NCBI GenBank assembly: GCA_947179485.1 | Contig: OX359250.1 | Span: 36,982,783 to 37,046,782 of the forward strand | Length of the DNA: 64,000 nt | Direction of reading: 5' to 3' | Source of the DNA: Allacma fusca | Lineage: Eukaryota > Arthropoda > Collembola > Symphypleona > Sminthuridae | In this document: positions 14,301 through 29,000 of the stretch, piece after piece | How positions within the stretch are numbered: the stretch's first letter is position 1 | Layout of the letters: each line of letters starts with the position of its first letter | Notes under the pieces: generated by a model | Told to the model about the DNA's origin: nothing | The model's database searches: none | Seen by the model: the letters and a program-made list of their open reading frames with translations, nothing else | Translations under genes and position numbers: made by a program

Positions 14301-17300
14301 TCTGGGAAAAGTACGGCTAAGTACCATTGTAGGTTGTTATTAGTTGGGATAACAAGGCTTGAGGAGGATATAGACCTGATTTATCATTGGGTTTACCGTC
14401 TGGATGGGGCTCAAATCATTTATTTGAATGTAGAAATAATACTTTGGTGTAATCCTCTCATTGCTATTATTATACGGGGAAAAAACTACTCATCATAACA
14501 ATCTCTTCAGAATTCTCATAACAATGAGGAGCTTGGGATTGATTTTAGGTTTAGCTGACAATTCCATCTTGCAAATATTCATTTTGAGTCTCTCAATGGC
14601 GTCTCCAGTACTGCTCTCCGAGTTTTTTTTTTCTGAGGGATAGACCGTGGGGAAGTATATTAAATCTTTTCAAGAGTCTGCTTCGAGAACAAAAGAATAG
14701 TGTAATAAATAATCTGTGTACACTTGCGTACATGTATTGGAGACGCGGAAAAGTTTTATCAGGCTTTCCTCAAGTGTTATTATTATCGAATCTTTCCCTC
14801 TACCAGTGTCTCTATTTCTCTCTCTCTCTCTCACTTTCTTTCTCTCTCTCTCTCTCTCTCACTTTCTTTCCCTCTCTCTCTCTCATTTTCTTTCCCTCTC
14901 TCTCACTTTCTTTCCCTCTCTCTCACTCACTTTCTTTCCCTCTGTCCCTGTATCTCTGCGCGTCTCCTCTCCCCAAAACGCCGAGGAGTTGAACAGAAGA
15001 ACTTAATCTCTGAAGATTTGTGGAAAGCTTCTATAAGAATATGGAAATCTTTGGCTATGATTTGGTTCTTAATTATTATGCTTAATATTGTACGTCGGGC
15101 CTTACCTTGTTAGACAAGTGTAGCAGTGCAGAAGATAGCGTTATGAAGGGAGTGTGTTTGGGAAAAGGGGAGGAAATGTTAGTAGTTTTGTAATTACTGA
15201 AACTCGGCACGTCCTTGTTTCCTCGGATGGCTTTCTCTAACCCGAGAAACTTCCAAATTTGCCTATATACTTGTAAACGAGAGCATCGATAATGCAGGTT
15301 TTTCCTGTACATGACTCTCTCTCTCCCTCTCCCTCTCTCTCTCTCTCTCCTGTTTCCTCTCATGTAAAGGGACTTTGTGTGTATACTGAGAGACGTAACC
15401 ATTAACTGTGTACATGTAGAAGTTTAACTTGTGAGACTATACACACAGTTTTAAGAGTTTTTCTTGTGCGTGAATAATGCATTGGAAATTTGTTATTTGC
15501 TTTGAATGTCACTGTCTGCTAATGTGGGTTCTGAGAGGCGCTCAATTATTTCCTTCTCAACTCTTTCCTGTGTATGTAAGTTCCAGGGTTGGATTATAGC
15601 CTCCATGTTTAATTCACTTCCCTTCGGAGTTTTCTCTAGATCAGAAGATCGATTTAATCCAGCCTCGCTACTGTAAAGTCAAGTAGTTGTGTGTATCTCC
15701 TCCTACTATTATTATGGCGAGACCGGACTTTGACTCAGTCACCCTCTCACTTATTTACCATTTCTTTCAATCCTCGGATTTTCAAAGGAGTCTGTCTTTC
15801 AAAGGATGACTCAAAGGAGGCTGTATGTAGTTGTTGGGGGAAGCTCGGGAGAGGGAAGGCTTTCTCAAGAGCTATGATTCAGGTCCAGCATAGTATTGAG
15901 AAAAAGAATCGGGACCTGGTTCCGTGGTAAAGGCTGGGGTGAAATAATTCACCAATATCACTTGAAGTGGCGTGCAACCGAATTCCCCAAAACTTAATCG
16001 TCCTTCTACCGCCGGGCTCTTATATTAATGCAGGAATTACCTGTGGTCAGTTCATTTATTTCATTCCGTCAGCATTCATTCCGAACCCTCATGCGAGTTT
16101 CCTCCTTTCGAGGAAACTTATGATATTACTCATGACATTGTGTTGAGTGTAAGTACCTTACATAAATTACAGGGGTTATAGCGTATACTTCTCCCACATA
16201 CATGGTCCTCCTTGCTCCTTGGGTTCATACAAAGGGAACGGAGGATATGGGGAGAGCGCTACCACTTACCCAAATGGCAACTGTACAACAAGAATGACTG
16301 TACCTTGTGTCGGAGCAATTTATGCATGCAAATAACCCAGGCATGACTGTATCCCTCTGCCATCAAGGTGAAGCTCACTGTATGATGAAATCGAGCTAGA
16401 GCATGCAAGACTCCGCGTTTGACTACCAGGGTCGGAGTTGTGAGACATGAGTTTTGAGGAAAGTTCCCTGGAATAAAATAAAATCAAGGAATTACAGGTT
16501 GGTTCCTTTGAACTGAATGCGTTGTCCATGCGGAGTAACAAGATTAGTCCTTATTTTGCATGAGGAGCTCCCAGTTAGAATTTATGTATAGCTCCTCTAA
16601 ATGCTAAAAATTATTGGACGTTCTTGGAAGGAGTTACGTTCCCCTCCTGGGCTGGACTCCTGTAATTTGTTACTCAAAGAACGATTTCTGAAAGGATTAA
16701 AAACATTTAAGCTAAAAGCTATTATCATGCAAAACTTCCTGGGCTTCTGGTGGGGAAGGAGTAGTTTTTTTCTCTCCTTGTGCATTTTGCAAGATGTCAC
16801 AATTGAAGCAGAGTCTAAAGAAAAGAGGGAAAGGAATATATAAAGGGAGAAATGAATGAATTTCTCCCCGGGTTCTTGAGTTGAATATATTTTTTTTTGT
16901 GGCAAATGGTTGGTTGGTGATGAGAAAGAAACTGAAAGAAAAGAAAACTTATATGCTGAGAACTCCGAGCCAGACAACTGAGATGCTCTACCTCCGCTCT
17001 TGGCATATAAATAGAGCTATTGTGTACGTAGGCTTCTTACATGGAGGCGAAAGGGGAGAGAATAATCAATAAGTTTGCCTTTGCTACTATTACCGGGGCT
17101 ATCCATTTTTCCACTCTTTAATATATCCTAAGGAACTTTTACAATACTCTCTCCTCCCGTCTTAAAACACCATACCTCTGGTATGTAAAATGCAATGGGC
17201 TATAGGTCCCTCAGGCACCCACAATTGCACAGTAGTAGCCCCTACCCGGTCTACGGGCTCAACTGCATATATGCAGATTCCCTGGATGTGAACGCCTGGG

Positions 17301-20300
17301 AAGAACATGTGTGTATGTATGTATCTATGCCTATGTGTCTGGATGCAGTTTATATCCACGTGCACATACAATTTATGGTAGGACGGACTTGGAATGTATA
17401 TGTACATACCTCCGTAGAGTGTGATCGTGCTGGCAGGGACCCTCGTAAAAGAGAATGGACTCCATAGCTGCTAAAATGTTTTGACGCATTCCCGTTCACC
17501 ACAACGTTAATTTTCCTCCTGGTGAGAGCCCTCCACTATAATAAGCTTTTTGGTACTTTGAGGGATGCTCTTACAAAGACAGTCGACTGTCTACACATTT
17601 AAGGTGCACCCCCATAGGTTACGTTAGTATCCCATATGTAGTTATAAATGACTTTGAGTATAACCCGCTAGATTGATGTGTACCTATGGGTGGATATGGA
17701 CTATACTTTAAAGATGCGTGCATTGAGATAGGTATCTATCTATAACAGGGGTATGGTTGCAATATGCAGTTCGTATAGATACTATTGGAAGAATCCCAGC
17801 AACTGTCTACGTATAGGAGCGGATGCACATCCAACACATCCGAAGGTAGTTCCTGGAAGAGTGAGGAAGGGTCGGGCGTTAAGTACAGATAGTTGCTGAC
17901 TGCTGGGGCTATGTGTGTGTGTGTGTGTGTGTGTATGTCTGCGTGTGGCAGTATATAAGTATGAGTGCTATGGGGTAAATAAAGGAGGAATTGTGGACCT
18001 CTATCTGGATGCGCATTTCGCTTCTGGTTTCGGACATGGTAATTCAGATCGACGATACCTCCAGTGCTCATAGAAGAGCCGGCCTAATCCGACAACGCAC
18101 ACTACCCCGACTGTTCCTCCAGATATACTATTAAGGATGCTCGGCGTGCGAAATTGGAAACGACCAGGACATCAACACTGGTCACACTTATGTTCACTGT
18201 TCGCTTCGATAGACAAATGTAACGATCGATAAAGGGACTGAAGCACCATAACTTTTTATTTTCCTCCTGCCTTTCGCAAAGGTGTTATTCTTGACCACAA
18301 CATTTATCTGTGCTGCCTGATTTCCAGCTCCGTGTCTAGAGCCTCTCCCCATCACATCCGGCTGAGCAATCAAGGGAAATTGAATCTTGTGGTCCGGGAT
18401 GACTCTCGTTTTGAAGAGCGGACTTTCTCCGGCTGTGTATACTGTAAAAAAGAGTTAATATTCACTTTGGGAGCTAATCAGCTCCTTGGCACACTCTCCA
18501 CTAGGAAGGGTTCTTCTTAGCGTATTGCGTGCGGTAATTATATATTTTTGTGTAAACATTAAAAATGGAATGGAGAGGATGTCGTGGGAAGTAGCAATTT
18601 TTATAATCAACATTAAAAGGCCTCATATCCATAAAATTTAGTTATTAATGCATGAAATTATTTCATCTGGACTCCCAAATACTCAGTGAGAGTCGGCCGT
18701 ATGGGCATGACTTGTGAGTAGTGAAACTTGGGTTTCATTTTTTATTTACACTTAAATCCGCCCAACGATCTCATAAAAGAAGTAGGTGAAGGCACATTTT
18801 ACATTTCAGTCTCAATTCTTCCCAGTCAGGCAATATTTTTGAGGGCGCTTTAAGGATTCTTGTGGGAGGGATTCTGAAAGGAGGCCTCCTCAATGGATTC
18901 AATTTTCAATGTGCAGCCTTAAAAAAAGAGATGTTGGTGGTAGAGTCGGAGTCACAGGAGTATACTCAATGAGCTATTGCGGATTTCCTTGGATGCTCAA
19001 GCTCTCAATTTCTGTAGGAACATTTGACTGGGTACATGTAGGAAGCCCTATAGACCGTCCTAATAGCTTTGCTCAGGGCCATTTACTATCAAATATTATT
19101 AGGAGCAATTCGTTCTACATCACTCTCCTAAGCCTACCCCTCACCAAAATTGATTACTTAAGGAGAATTGATACAGAGTACTAATAGCTGTAATAAAATG
19201 AATGATACCTGCAATCAAAAGACCTACCCATATCCCACGCCTTTCTCTCGTGAGGTACAAGCTAATGACAAACAGTAGCAAATGATGCACATGTCACAGT
19301 CCTAAAGTAGCCTTATCTCTCCTCCCAAAGACGGGCTCACCTAAGTTGGTCATGGAGTTATGTAATTCCATACTTATGATTGTCATACTTCAGGCTCAGT
19401 CTCAAAAGGAACAAAACGCTTTCTCTTAACGATTCTCGAGATCAAAGATATTATTTTTTTTTAGGAATTTGACACATCAGTTATGTTGCTCCCGACATCA
19501 AGAATCCCATGATCTTACTCCCGAGAGACAATGACCTGGCAATCCAAACATACACTAACCGCAATAATTATCTATTTCTATTCAAAAATTGTTATCCCTA
19601 CATCCGTATCTGTATGCACTCGATAGGAGAAAAATTAAAAGCGTGGTAAAGGGGATATGTCCTTTTTTGGGCTTTTAGAGAACCTCCTCTAAAGAGTTCC
19701 TTGCAACGAGAGTGCATGGTAGGAATGACCCGATTCCAACAATTAGTCAATTAACTGCCAATACAACTCTGATAACATTAAATATAATTACATTTTGGGC
19801 CTGCTCGTATACTCCGTTTGCATATGTTGTATGTACTTATGTAGATACATACATCACTGAAATAGTCATGGGGGCTCGAGCCCAGTCAATGGGATCCATT
19901 AGTTTGGTTTAAGGTCACGTTGCTGCAATTCTGGTGGATTAAATGGTAATTTAATCAATGAAAGTCAAATATCCTTGGTTTTATTTCCTTTGTGAGAGAT
20001 AGTGTTGGGAAACATGTCGGACGGGATGCGTTTTGTAGGTAGAACAAGAAGTAATTGAGGTACATGATGGAGGTGTAATGGGGAACGAGTGTTTGGGACT
20101 CCACGTGCCGATACTGAGACTCACTCATTGTCAGTGGAGGTGAGGACTCGGGACGGCATGAGTAATGCAAAGAAAATGGTGATCGATGTGATTCGCGCGT
20201 GGGTGATGGAATTGTTTGTGTGTCCTATGGAAGTTGTGGGACCACTCCTTAATTAAAAGGATACAGATTATATTGACGCTGGGTACAGTGTCTCTTCAGA

Positions 20301-23300
20301 CCACTGCTCCGCGGGACTCTGGACGCAGAGTCTCAGGTGACAATCAGATGTCCATCCATTGACTCCCACGCCTTGACCCAACACTTGATCGGGCCTACCT
20401 TATAAGTGTCTTCTGAGGAAGATTATCCCGAGAGAGTAGACTCTCTATATGAGGGCAGCCCTGAGAGCTGGAGAGGTTGTTGTAATGGAATGCTCGTATA
20501 AGGAGACAAATTAACATTGTATGTTAAATTTGGATGTGTCGAGTCACTTCCACTCCGTTGTAGAAACTAATCTTGGGAGAGGGTCTCTGACAACAGCAGT
20601 CCCCTGTAAATGATCCACCTATAGCCTTTCATGTGAATGGCTTCATAAGATGTTCCTTCCCTTCTTTCTACTTGGCTTTTTGACCCTGCCTTGCCTCTCG
20701 CTCTTCTCCTCTCCCTCGCTCTCCGCATCATCAAAGAGCCATTTGTCCGTGGTGTAGTCTGAATACTTTAATAAGGGATTTGACTGGTTTCAAGAGTGTG
20801 AGGCTGAGGGCACGTTTATGCTAAAATACATGACTGGGGTGTTCCACTTAGCGTGACTTATCAGAAATACGGCCTCTCACAGATTACCAACAGCTTGACT
20901 TGTGTAACACTCCGTATCCAGTCTCAAGTCTCATTGTTGCCTGTAAAAGGAGTTGAAAAATGCACTCTTGTTGTCATCTGACAGGCTCGGAGAAGGGTGG
21001 TGAATTGAGGGAGTGCTAATTCCATTACCAATTCATAGGCAATCTTACGTGTGATTACTATAGTAGTGTAGTGTTCTTGACTGTAGGAGATCTCAACGTC
21101 CGAACATTATCATAACAATTGACTCTTTCCTATCAAAATATAGGTCGTGCACACCTTGTCCGGTGGTGAAGCCCACGTTCCTCTGTGGTTCGGACAACCG
21201 CACTTACAGCTCCTTGTGTCGACTGGATTACCACAATTGCATCCAGACCTCGCAGGTGACCGTGGCTTGTAAGGGATTCTGCCCGTGCAAAGGTAAGAGC
21301 ACTTTCTCATTATCTAATCTTATCTCTTGTTCTGTACTTGTATAGTCTGTCTCTAGATCCAACAACTATCTCACCTACACGAAATCACACTCAGAGTGTT
21401 CTGGTGGAAAGGGAGTCATAAATTGAGTACGTACGGAGCACTTACTCCACTACAGACACACTCTGCTGAAAGATGATTACACGTTATTGGACCAATATCT
21501 TATCAGGATCTCACGACTCTTATCTCCTTTTGCTCTCGTGGCGAGCATCCATCCCTTCCTGCCCTTAAGCTGTATTACGGAGTCTAAAATCTGCTAAGTA
21601 CTTCTCCGCTCCCGGTGACTACCCTGAATTGAGACGTCAGGGGTAATAATGGGACCCGATAATGGGATTTGATTGTGAAGCTGATTCACTTATCCGTCCA
21701 GATACTTAAATACTTGCTTGCCACCCTTTCCCATTTGTCCTTTACTACAGACCTGGTGTCACCATTAGGTCGGCCTTACCCGAGACCATTCGGCCTGTAA
21801 TTTCTCCACTTATATTTCGTTAGCGAAGGTCAAAAATGATGGTCGTAATGACGTTCCATACTCCCCATTAGTTAAGTTAATGATATAATTTCCTCCGTTT
21901 ACTTTTGAGATAGTTTGACGGCTCAATCACATTATCTGTGAGGGCGGTTATTGTGTGCTTAAGAAACTCAACTTTTCCAGCCGATAGCAAAAATATTTCC
22001 GAGGAGCGTACAAGCATATGGGAGGGACGAGGGCTGTAACTTTATACGATGTTGACTATGTGACCCAACCGGTCAGCATTAGTTGTAATTTGTAATAAAA
22101 CTGCTAACATGTTCGGATTTGCTTGTCAGTCAGCAAATAATGCTGGGGCTGTCAAGGAAATTTCTGATGAGGCTGACCCATTTGGAGCTTAATGAAAAAA
22201 AAGGGGAGAATCAGCCATAGGTGCTGAAATCCTATGGACTGGGTATTTGCATGCTTAATGCCAGAGTTCTACATATATCTACATACATAGATACGTAGTT
22301 CCTCAATCTGTCAGAGCCAGTGATGGGATGGATCATTCCAATTTACTCCTCTCGTTTTTGGAGTGCCACACTGTCAGTAGTGGAAATTATTGATTTGGTT
22401 TTTCTATATTCCTAGTATAGCGAATGGGTTGGAGGGAAAGAGCTGGCGGTTTATGTTCTTGCACAGGAACCCAAACTCCCATTGCTGGCGTGTCTCTGTC
22501 CCCTCTCATAGAATAATTTAGCATGGTGGGGGTACGGAGCAGGGTTCACGTTTCGAATAATAAATCATGTGCTTTTTTTTTCCTGGTAAACAAACAAGAT
22601 CGGGAGACTCAAGTATGTAGTGGAGAGGAGCGGAGATACAAAAATACTTGATTAGATTAATATAGTGTATTTTTGCAAGGGAGGAATTTTAGCGGAGAGT
22701 GGCATGCACGCTGGAAGTTGGAGTTGTTGGAGGGGCTGGGGAACTTCACGAGTCATAAAGTATTACAAGGGCTGTGTCTATATATCTATCTATACACAGG
22801 AGTGAGAAGGAGGTCCGTTAGTGGTTGTTGCTTCTTATTATTATTGCATTCTGCATTACATCAGCTATACATTATCAAATGAATGGCCATATTTCATTTT
22901 CGCAGAGCGAGTCCTCCAGCTATGACGAAATAGATTTATTGATTAATAAAATCAAATATGAGAACACAGTTTCGTTCCTTCAAAGTATGCTCCGTCCCCA
23001 TTTGTGTATATATCCATAAGTTTTCACACGACTGGGTCACCGTACTTGTGTATAATGTTAGACAAACATTTCCACCAGGAACGTATTGTACGCCCAGGCC
23101 TCTCATCCAACCTTGGTAAGGAAATTCTTTTTGGAAATGGAATTTCTCCGAGGCAACAACAGTACCCCGAAAAATATGTCCCTGAGAATGATTACTTTCT
23201 AGAAAATATTTAGCTCAAATTTCATTTAAAGCATGTTTTCAAAGACGGTCGTCAAATTCTTGGCTGAGTGTTATATATCTCCTTGGATTCTCCACAAGTC

Positions 23301-26066
23301 AGCATTCAACTTGGGAGAAAATTAACTTTCCTCTGTCGTATAGTTATAAATATATGGTTCATAACACATCTGGAAAGAATGTGCTCGTTATACTTCGAGT
23401 GGCAGTTCCTCTCCTTATAAGTTTTTAAGACCTCGTTTTTAAGTCCAGCGATGGGTTCAAAAGGGAAGGAAGAAAGTTTCAGAAGAAAGTTTGTAATTAA
23501 TTGATTGTCGAGCTAATACATTAACCCTGAACGAACAATGAAAAATTTAATTCAGACGCATCGCGTATTCTCAGCAGGCATACTCTCCAGCATATGTTCG
23601 GATCTACATGCGTCTCATCCAGTTACACAGAGTTTAGGGTATACAATGTAGATATATATTGAGACGTAATTACATATAATTACATCCTTGACACAAGTAC
23701 CTGGATATGGGGGCTTGGGATATCCAGGCAGGTCCATATTCATGCAGGATTAAACAGCACTTAATGTAATTCTTACGGTACTCTACAGACTTTGCATGAG
23801 GCATGGGATTGGCTACTCAGGGCGGAAGTACATGTGGAACGCATATGGGACAGGGAAGTGGGGAAAGTTGGAGAAAGCTTTCGAAAAAGGAAAGTTCTAG
23901 GTTATATAACACGTCTGGGGCCTACCTAATAGTGTTCATACCATTCGTACTTGGGTATTGTTGTACTTGCGAAAAAGAGTTTGTTTTCGGAGCATGAAGG
24001 CTTTCCCAGGAATTACTGAACATGTACCATTAACTGTTGTTAAGTTTCTGACAAGAATAAGAAATGAGGATGGTTGTTTGTGTGGAAAGTCGGAAAGTAA
24101 AGATTTCTAGAGTTTTTCATTTGAAACTTGTCCCAAGACATCTATCTCTCCTGTAGCACATCATTGGTTAAACTTCAAGAAGTACTACTTGCAGAAGTCC
24201 TTAATTTAAAAAAAAAACACAAAATTCGGCCTATGGACCCGCTCTATGTCTTAAAACGCTCCCCTTGCCGGCGTGAGTTCTAATGACAATGTAAGAAGCC
24301 AGAGCGGGCTCCTTTGAGAACTAAGAAATGGTAATGCAGAGGATACTTTTTAAGATGAAGTGGGAGGGAAGAGCCATGTTTTGAAGTTAAGGTTCGGAGG
24401 AAGTGACACTTCTTAAAGTTTTGCGGCCGACGTCTTTGTACTCTTCATTTTCTCTCACTCGTTCCTTTCTTGTTGTGTTCATGATTTCCCTCCCTCAGTT
24501 AGTGTCATCAGTGGTTGGAAACCAAAGAGAAAGTAGTGAGAGGGTATTGAAACGGGGAGATTTCCTTTTGTTTTATTGTGCAAGGCATGCACCATAGGAG
24601 TGGGAAGCGGAGCTGGGAGAGACGACGGGAAGATGAGAGCGCCTATACACGCCCACTTGGTTCCGTGAGAATCCTGAGTAAAATAAATACTTGTGCCATA
24701 AAGAGGACATTTCTTTCTGTAAGTATGATCCTTTTTGCTGCTCCAAACATTGGAACAAGTTGTCTGTCGAAGAAGAATTTTATTTGGCACAAGTCACTCC
24801 ATAGAATCTCTATTCGTCTCCAATTGTGTCTAAAGTTTCGCCGTACTTGTGTAAACATTGTCTTTTTTTTTGAGGAGCGATCGATTCCTCCTTATTTACT
24901 GTAGGTCTCAAGTTTAACCCAGGGAGGGCGGAGTTTTGAAGTTGTTGGAACTGATTTTGGTAAGAGAGGTCAATGATTATAAAACAATAATCTACTGGCA
25001 ACTTGAGGCTTTCATTCTTCAAACTTGAACTGTTGACATGGCCCACTTTCTCTCGGGGGCACTTTCATCCCTGGTCGCTCGGCGGAGGCTATGTACGCCC
25101 GTTTGTATGTACAGTTGGATGTATGTATGTATGCATAAGTAAATCTGGATTATTTGCATGGTAGGATTCTACCCTGTGTATAGCTCTCCTGAGCACTTTC
25201 CAAAGCACACGTAGCATTTGATGGATGTATTTTCTCCATGTGTTCCGACGCCGCCAGGAGTATTGTGAAGAGGGAATTGTTTTCTGGGGGATTTTGTCTT
25301 TTTTTTCCCCTGAAAAACTGGCATTTCTTGTGGGGTTATTTACTGTCTGTTTGAAAACTTTGTGTACACTTTGGAGTTGGGAGGGGAGAGATCATTTGTA
25401 TGCAATAATAAGGACGGGCATGGAAAAATATTACTGAGTCCTAGCCCAGGAGCTACAAGTCAACAGACACTGACTGAAGGATAAATGGTGATGGATGGCT
25501 CATGTAAGTAATGTCAGCTCAGTTTATCATATGTGTTGTTTTTCCTGCGTGAGAATTTGAAATTTGAGTGGGGTATTGCAAGTGAAGTGACTGAGTTATG
25601 AAAGCATAAGCGTATGTAAAATATTTTGAGGGGGATGAGAAAGAACGTGGAAAATTTATTAGAGCAAACAGAGAGGACATATCAGTTCTGCTTAAGTCTG
25701 TCGTATTATATGCAGTCAGACTTTCTCCCCCTGTATGTAATGATATTGAATTTTGCGGTTGGGAGCGTCCCGACAAATATCCTTGTAGTCGCGTGAACGT
25801 GCAGAAATTGGAAAGAACCTGAGTGAGTTGGAGACGTGAACGTGAGGAAGACGAGATTCCCATCTCCATTTTCCACATTTTCTATTCCGTTTCGACCCCA
25901 TTTAGTTTTTTGAACTCTGACTAGCGTATTCAGCCTGAATGAATGTGCTGAATTGAATGAATTTTTTTCCTGGGGATTTTATTTGTTATGGGATGAAGCT
26001 CTCCATTTTTAAGTTTCTTTTCTTTTTCTTCCCCGGACTCTCCACACCCCGTCGTCAACTCTCCCG

Positions 26067-26097
<31 letters not shown>

Positions 26098-29000
26098 GTC
26101 TGTACACATTTAGACGGATTGACAGGATTGGTGACAATTTTGAGACTTTCATGTTGAAATTTGTGCGTATATAAATTTTTACTTCAGTTACGTTTTGTAA
26201 AGAGGAAAGGCGTGATTTTTTTGGCCGATTCCTGTTGGATTTGATGCCACACGAGCAGACACACTAATGCCATGGATTTTTTACTTTCCCTATCATCTGG
26301 TGTCAGGTTGAGCAATTTCATAGAGGATTTCTTCAAATACCCTCGTGTGTGAAAGTTAAGTGACTGTGTCTATGCAAGGGTAGCCATGCAGTTCAAGTGT
26401 TGCTTTCTCCTTCTCTCCAGGCATTCCCCTAATTTTTTATCCTCCCAAATGGTCCTAGTGTTTTTTCCTCATGAGTTAAAAACACCCTTTTAGCACTTAT
26501 ACTTTTTTTTGACATTTATCCCTTATTCGTTGATAGCACCTTGGCAATTCCTTGTTATTCACAACCCAGTGAATAATGTTTTGGTTGTTGCTGTGGTGGC
26601 TCAATTATCTGTCACAATTTTAGTGGATTGCCTAGTGCTGTTCTCCTGAGCGTGGCAGCTTCTCTGAGTCATGTTCCAGGAAGATCTTTGTACAGAAGAA
26701 TTTTCTCCACGACACATAAACTAGAGTCCTATTAACTAGAGCCTTGGTTCAGTTCTGCTTTCTCCAGCATAATGACACTATCTGTGTCTTAATATTGCTC
26801 ACCATGAAATGAGCTCGATCATGGTAAGTTGTACCATTACTGTAAATTTGTGTTGACGAAGGAGCCTGTCTAAATGATAATTTATCTTTCTTTATCTTCC
26901 ACCACGGATTTTGGGCGATGTCATGGTGGACGACTCGGGAGTCTCCCACAATTTCATCTGGTTTCCACATCTCCATTTTTCCATTCCAAGTTAATTATCA
27001 GATAGCACCCACAGCCCGGCGTAATCCTTCATGACAGTCTTCCCGCGAAAGACATTTCATTGGAAAAGCAAGATCCGAAGATCCTGTCATGACTGTACAA
27101 TTGTAGAGAATGATTTGAGGCATGCCTCGCTCCCTGTGAGAATGTGTGGGAGGGAAGGACGATAATAAAGGAAAAGTGCTACGTCAATATTAATAACCAC
27201 GTTACAGTGTCTATTCTCCCACGCTATTGATCAGCAAGAAGAATTACCATGTTGTTTCGGGAAGAGACGTTGATTCCAATTCCATTCTGATTATTACGAC
27301 AACCAATAAGGAGTAAGACATGGGGAATAGGTTGGGAGAGTTGCCAAGAGAGGAGTCAAATGAGTGTATTTGAGGAGCATCATTTCTCCATCTCATGGTT
27401 CTATCCCCGGCATGCCCATGTGAAGTGATTTGTTTTTTGATGGGTTTTCGATGTACCATATGCTCTGCGTTTTAATGTAGCAAGTCCAATCAGGGAAAAT
27501 ACGGAAAATGAAGTGGAAGTTTCCCTCTTGGAAATTGTTCCATAATGACAAGGCTCTGAAAGACTTTCTCCTTTAGTTTCGTGTTGACAGTTAGTTTCTT
27601 ATCGCTTTCCGTCTCTTACTCACACCCTGACTCTCTCCCCCTCCTTGAGACTTCAGGTGAATGAAATATTAATAGACGATGATTGGTTATGTTTCTGAAG
27701 CAACGGTTCTCACTCCGTGTCATAGGGCTCTGCATGAGAGAAAGCATAGGAGAATTCTCCCCTTTTCCCCCATTGTCACTATTTCACTTGATTTTTATTT
27801 TACATGCGTTTATCTTTTGAGCACTGGAGCATGAGTAGGACGGGAGAGAGAGAGAGAGAAAGGGGACAATAAGGTAGAGAAAAAAAGAAAGCACGGAAGA
27901 AATGTTATTTCCTCATCTCCCGTCTCTATGCTACTTTTCATTTGAAAACTGTCGATTCTGCTTGGGCTCGTATGATGTCACGTCTCCGGAATTGGCAGTG
28001 TTGTAAAAACCTATGAGTGCATGCTGTAAACTGAAGGAGGTAAATCCAATATTGTTTCTCACAGGAGTCCAAACAAGTACAAGGAATAGAGAATTTTATT
28101 TCGTGTATCCCAATGATCCTTGTCGTATTTTCTTTCTTTGTAACTTGATGCATGTACTGAATGTAAAATAGGAGCGATCTCTTCCTCCCCCCCCATTCAA
28201 ACTCCTCTGATATATTGGAGGGACTGGGAGACAAAGTGACATTGTTGGAAATAGGGGATACGTTATTCCCGTTATTTTTCTTTCCCTGTAATTTACCTCC
28301 CTCTCCAAGCCCAGCGACTCTCTCTCTCATGCTTTCTCCTCGCATCTGAGTCCATGGTGAGCAAAGGATTGCTGAGGACAGTAAGGGCTCATTTTACCTC
28401 TGCCATTGTCTTACTTCCAGATGACTCCCGAAATTTTTTTAATATTCTCCATAATTTGTTCTCTGGTAAATATGCTCGAATATCTTACAAAGTAACGTAA
28501 GAGCCAGTGTGAATCTACCTGGAAGAGACATTATCAGCCGAAAATCCAAGTCAGGGAAAGATATTAGATTATTTTTGTGGGCGGCAGGGAAAATAAATTC
28601 TCCAGACGCCTTTCCCATTACCCATCCAGGATTTAGATTCTCCTGTTTAGAATATATAGCTCTGGGTTCAGGTAGCCTAACTACTGCAATGTACAGCGAT
28701 GACTGTATCTGTAATTTGAAAGAGTTTCCTTGGAATTTAAATTTTTGAAAGGGATTGTTTGAATAAAATAAGAGCTATAAATGCAAGGGCTGAAAATTAT
28801 TTTTAATGCGGAACCTACTCCTACTGCTACGTACTGCTCCTGGACGGATCTAATAACCTGGAAAGTAGTTTGACTCAAGGCTTTCTCCAGAAAGGCTCCA
28901 GCTGCCCCGACAGAAATATATCCCCTTAGATATTTTAAATATAGACGGAGTGTCGTCTGGGATGGGAGTATGGGAAGAAATATAACTAGAGAAAGTCTCT

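Larger units (their letters stand above)
14197..21143 (+). other. testican intron (6.9 kb)
   Basis: The donor is GTAAGT and the acceptor AAAATATAG. It holds CT-rich low-complexity sequence at about 14808-14944 and 15314-15350 and a TG run at 17911-17934. I found no coding exon. Confidence 0.7.

Noticed and set aside
14716-15113. Three overlapping open frames of 86-129 codons
   Set aside because: They are translations of CT-rich low-complexity sequence.
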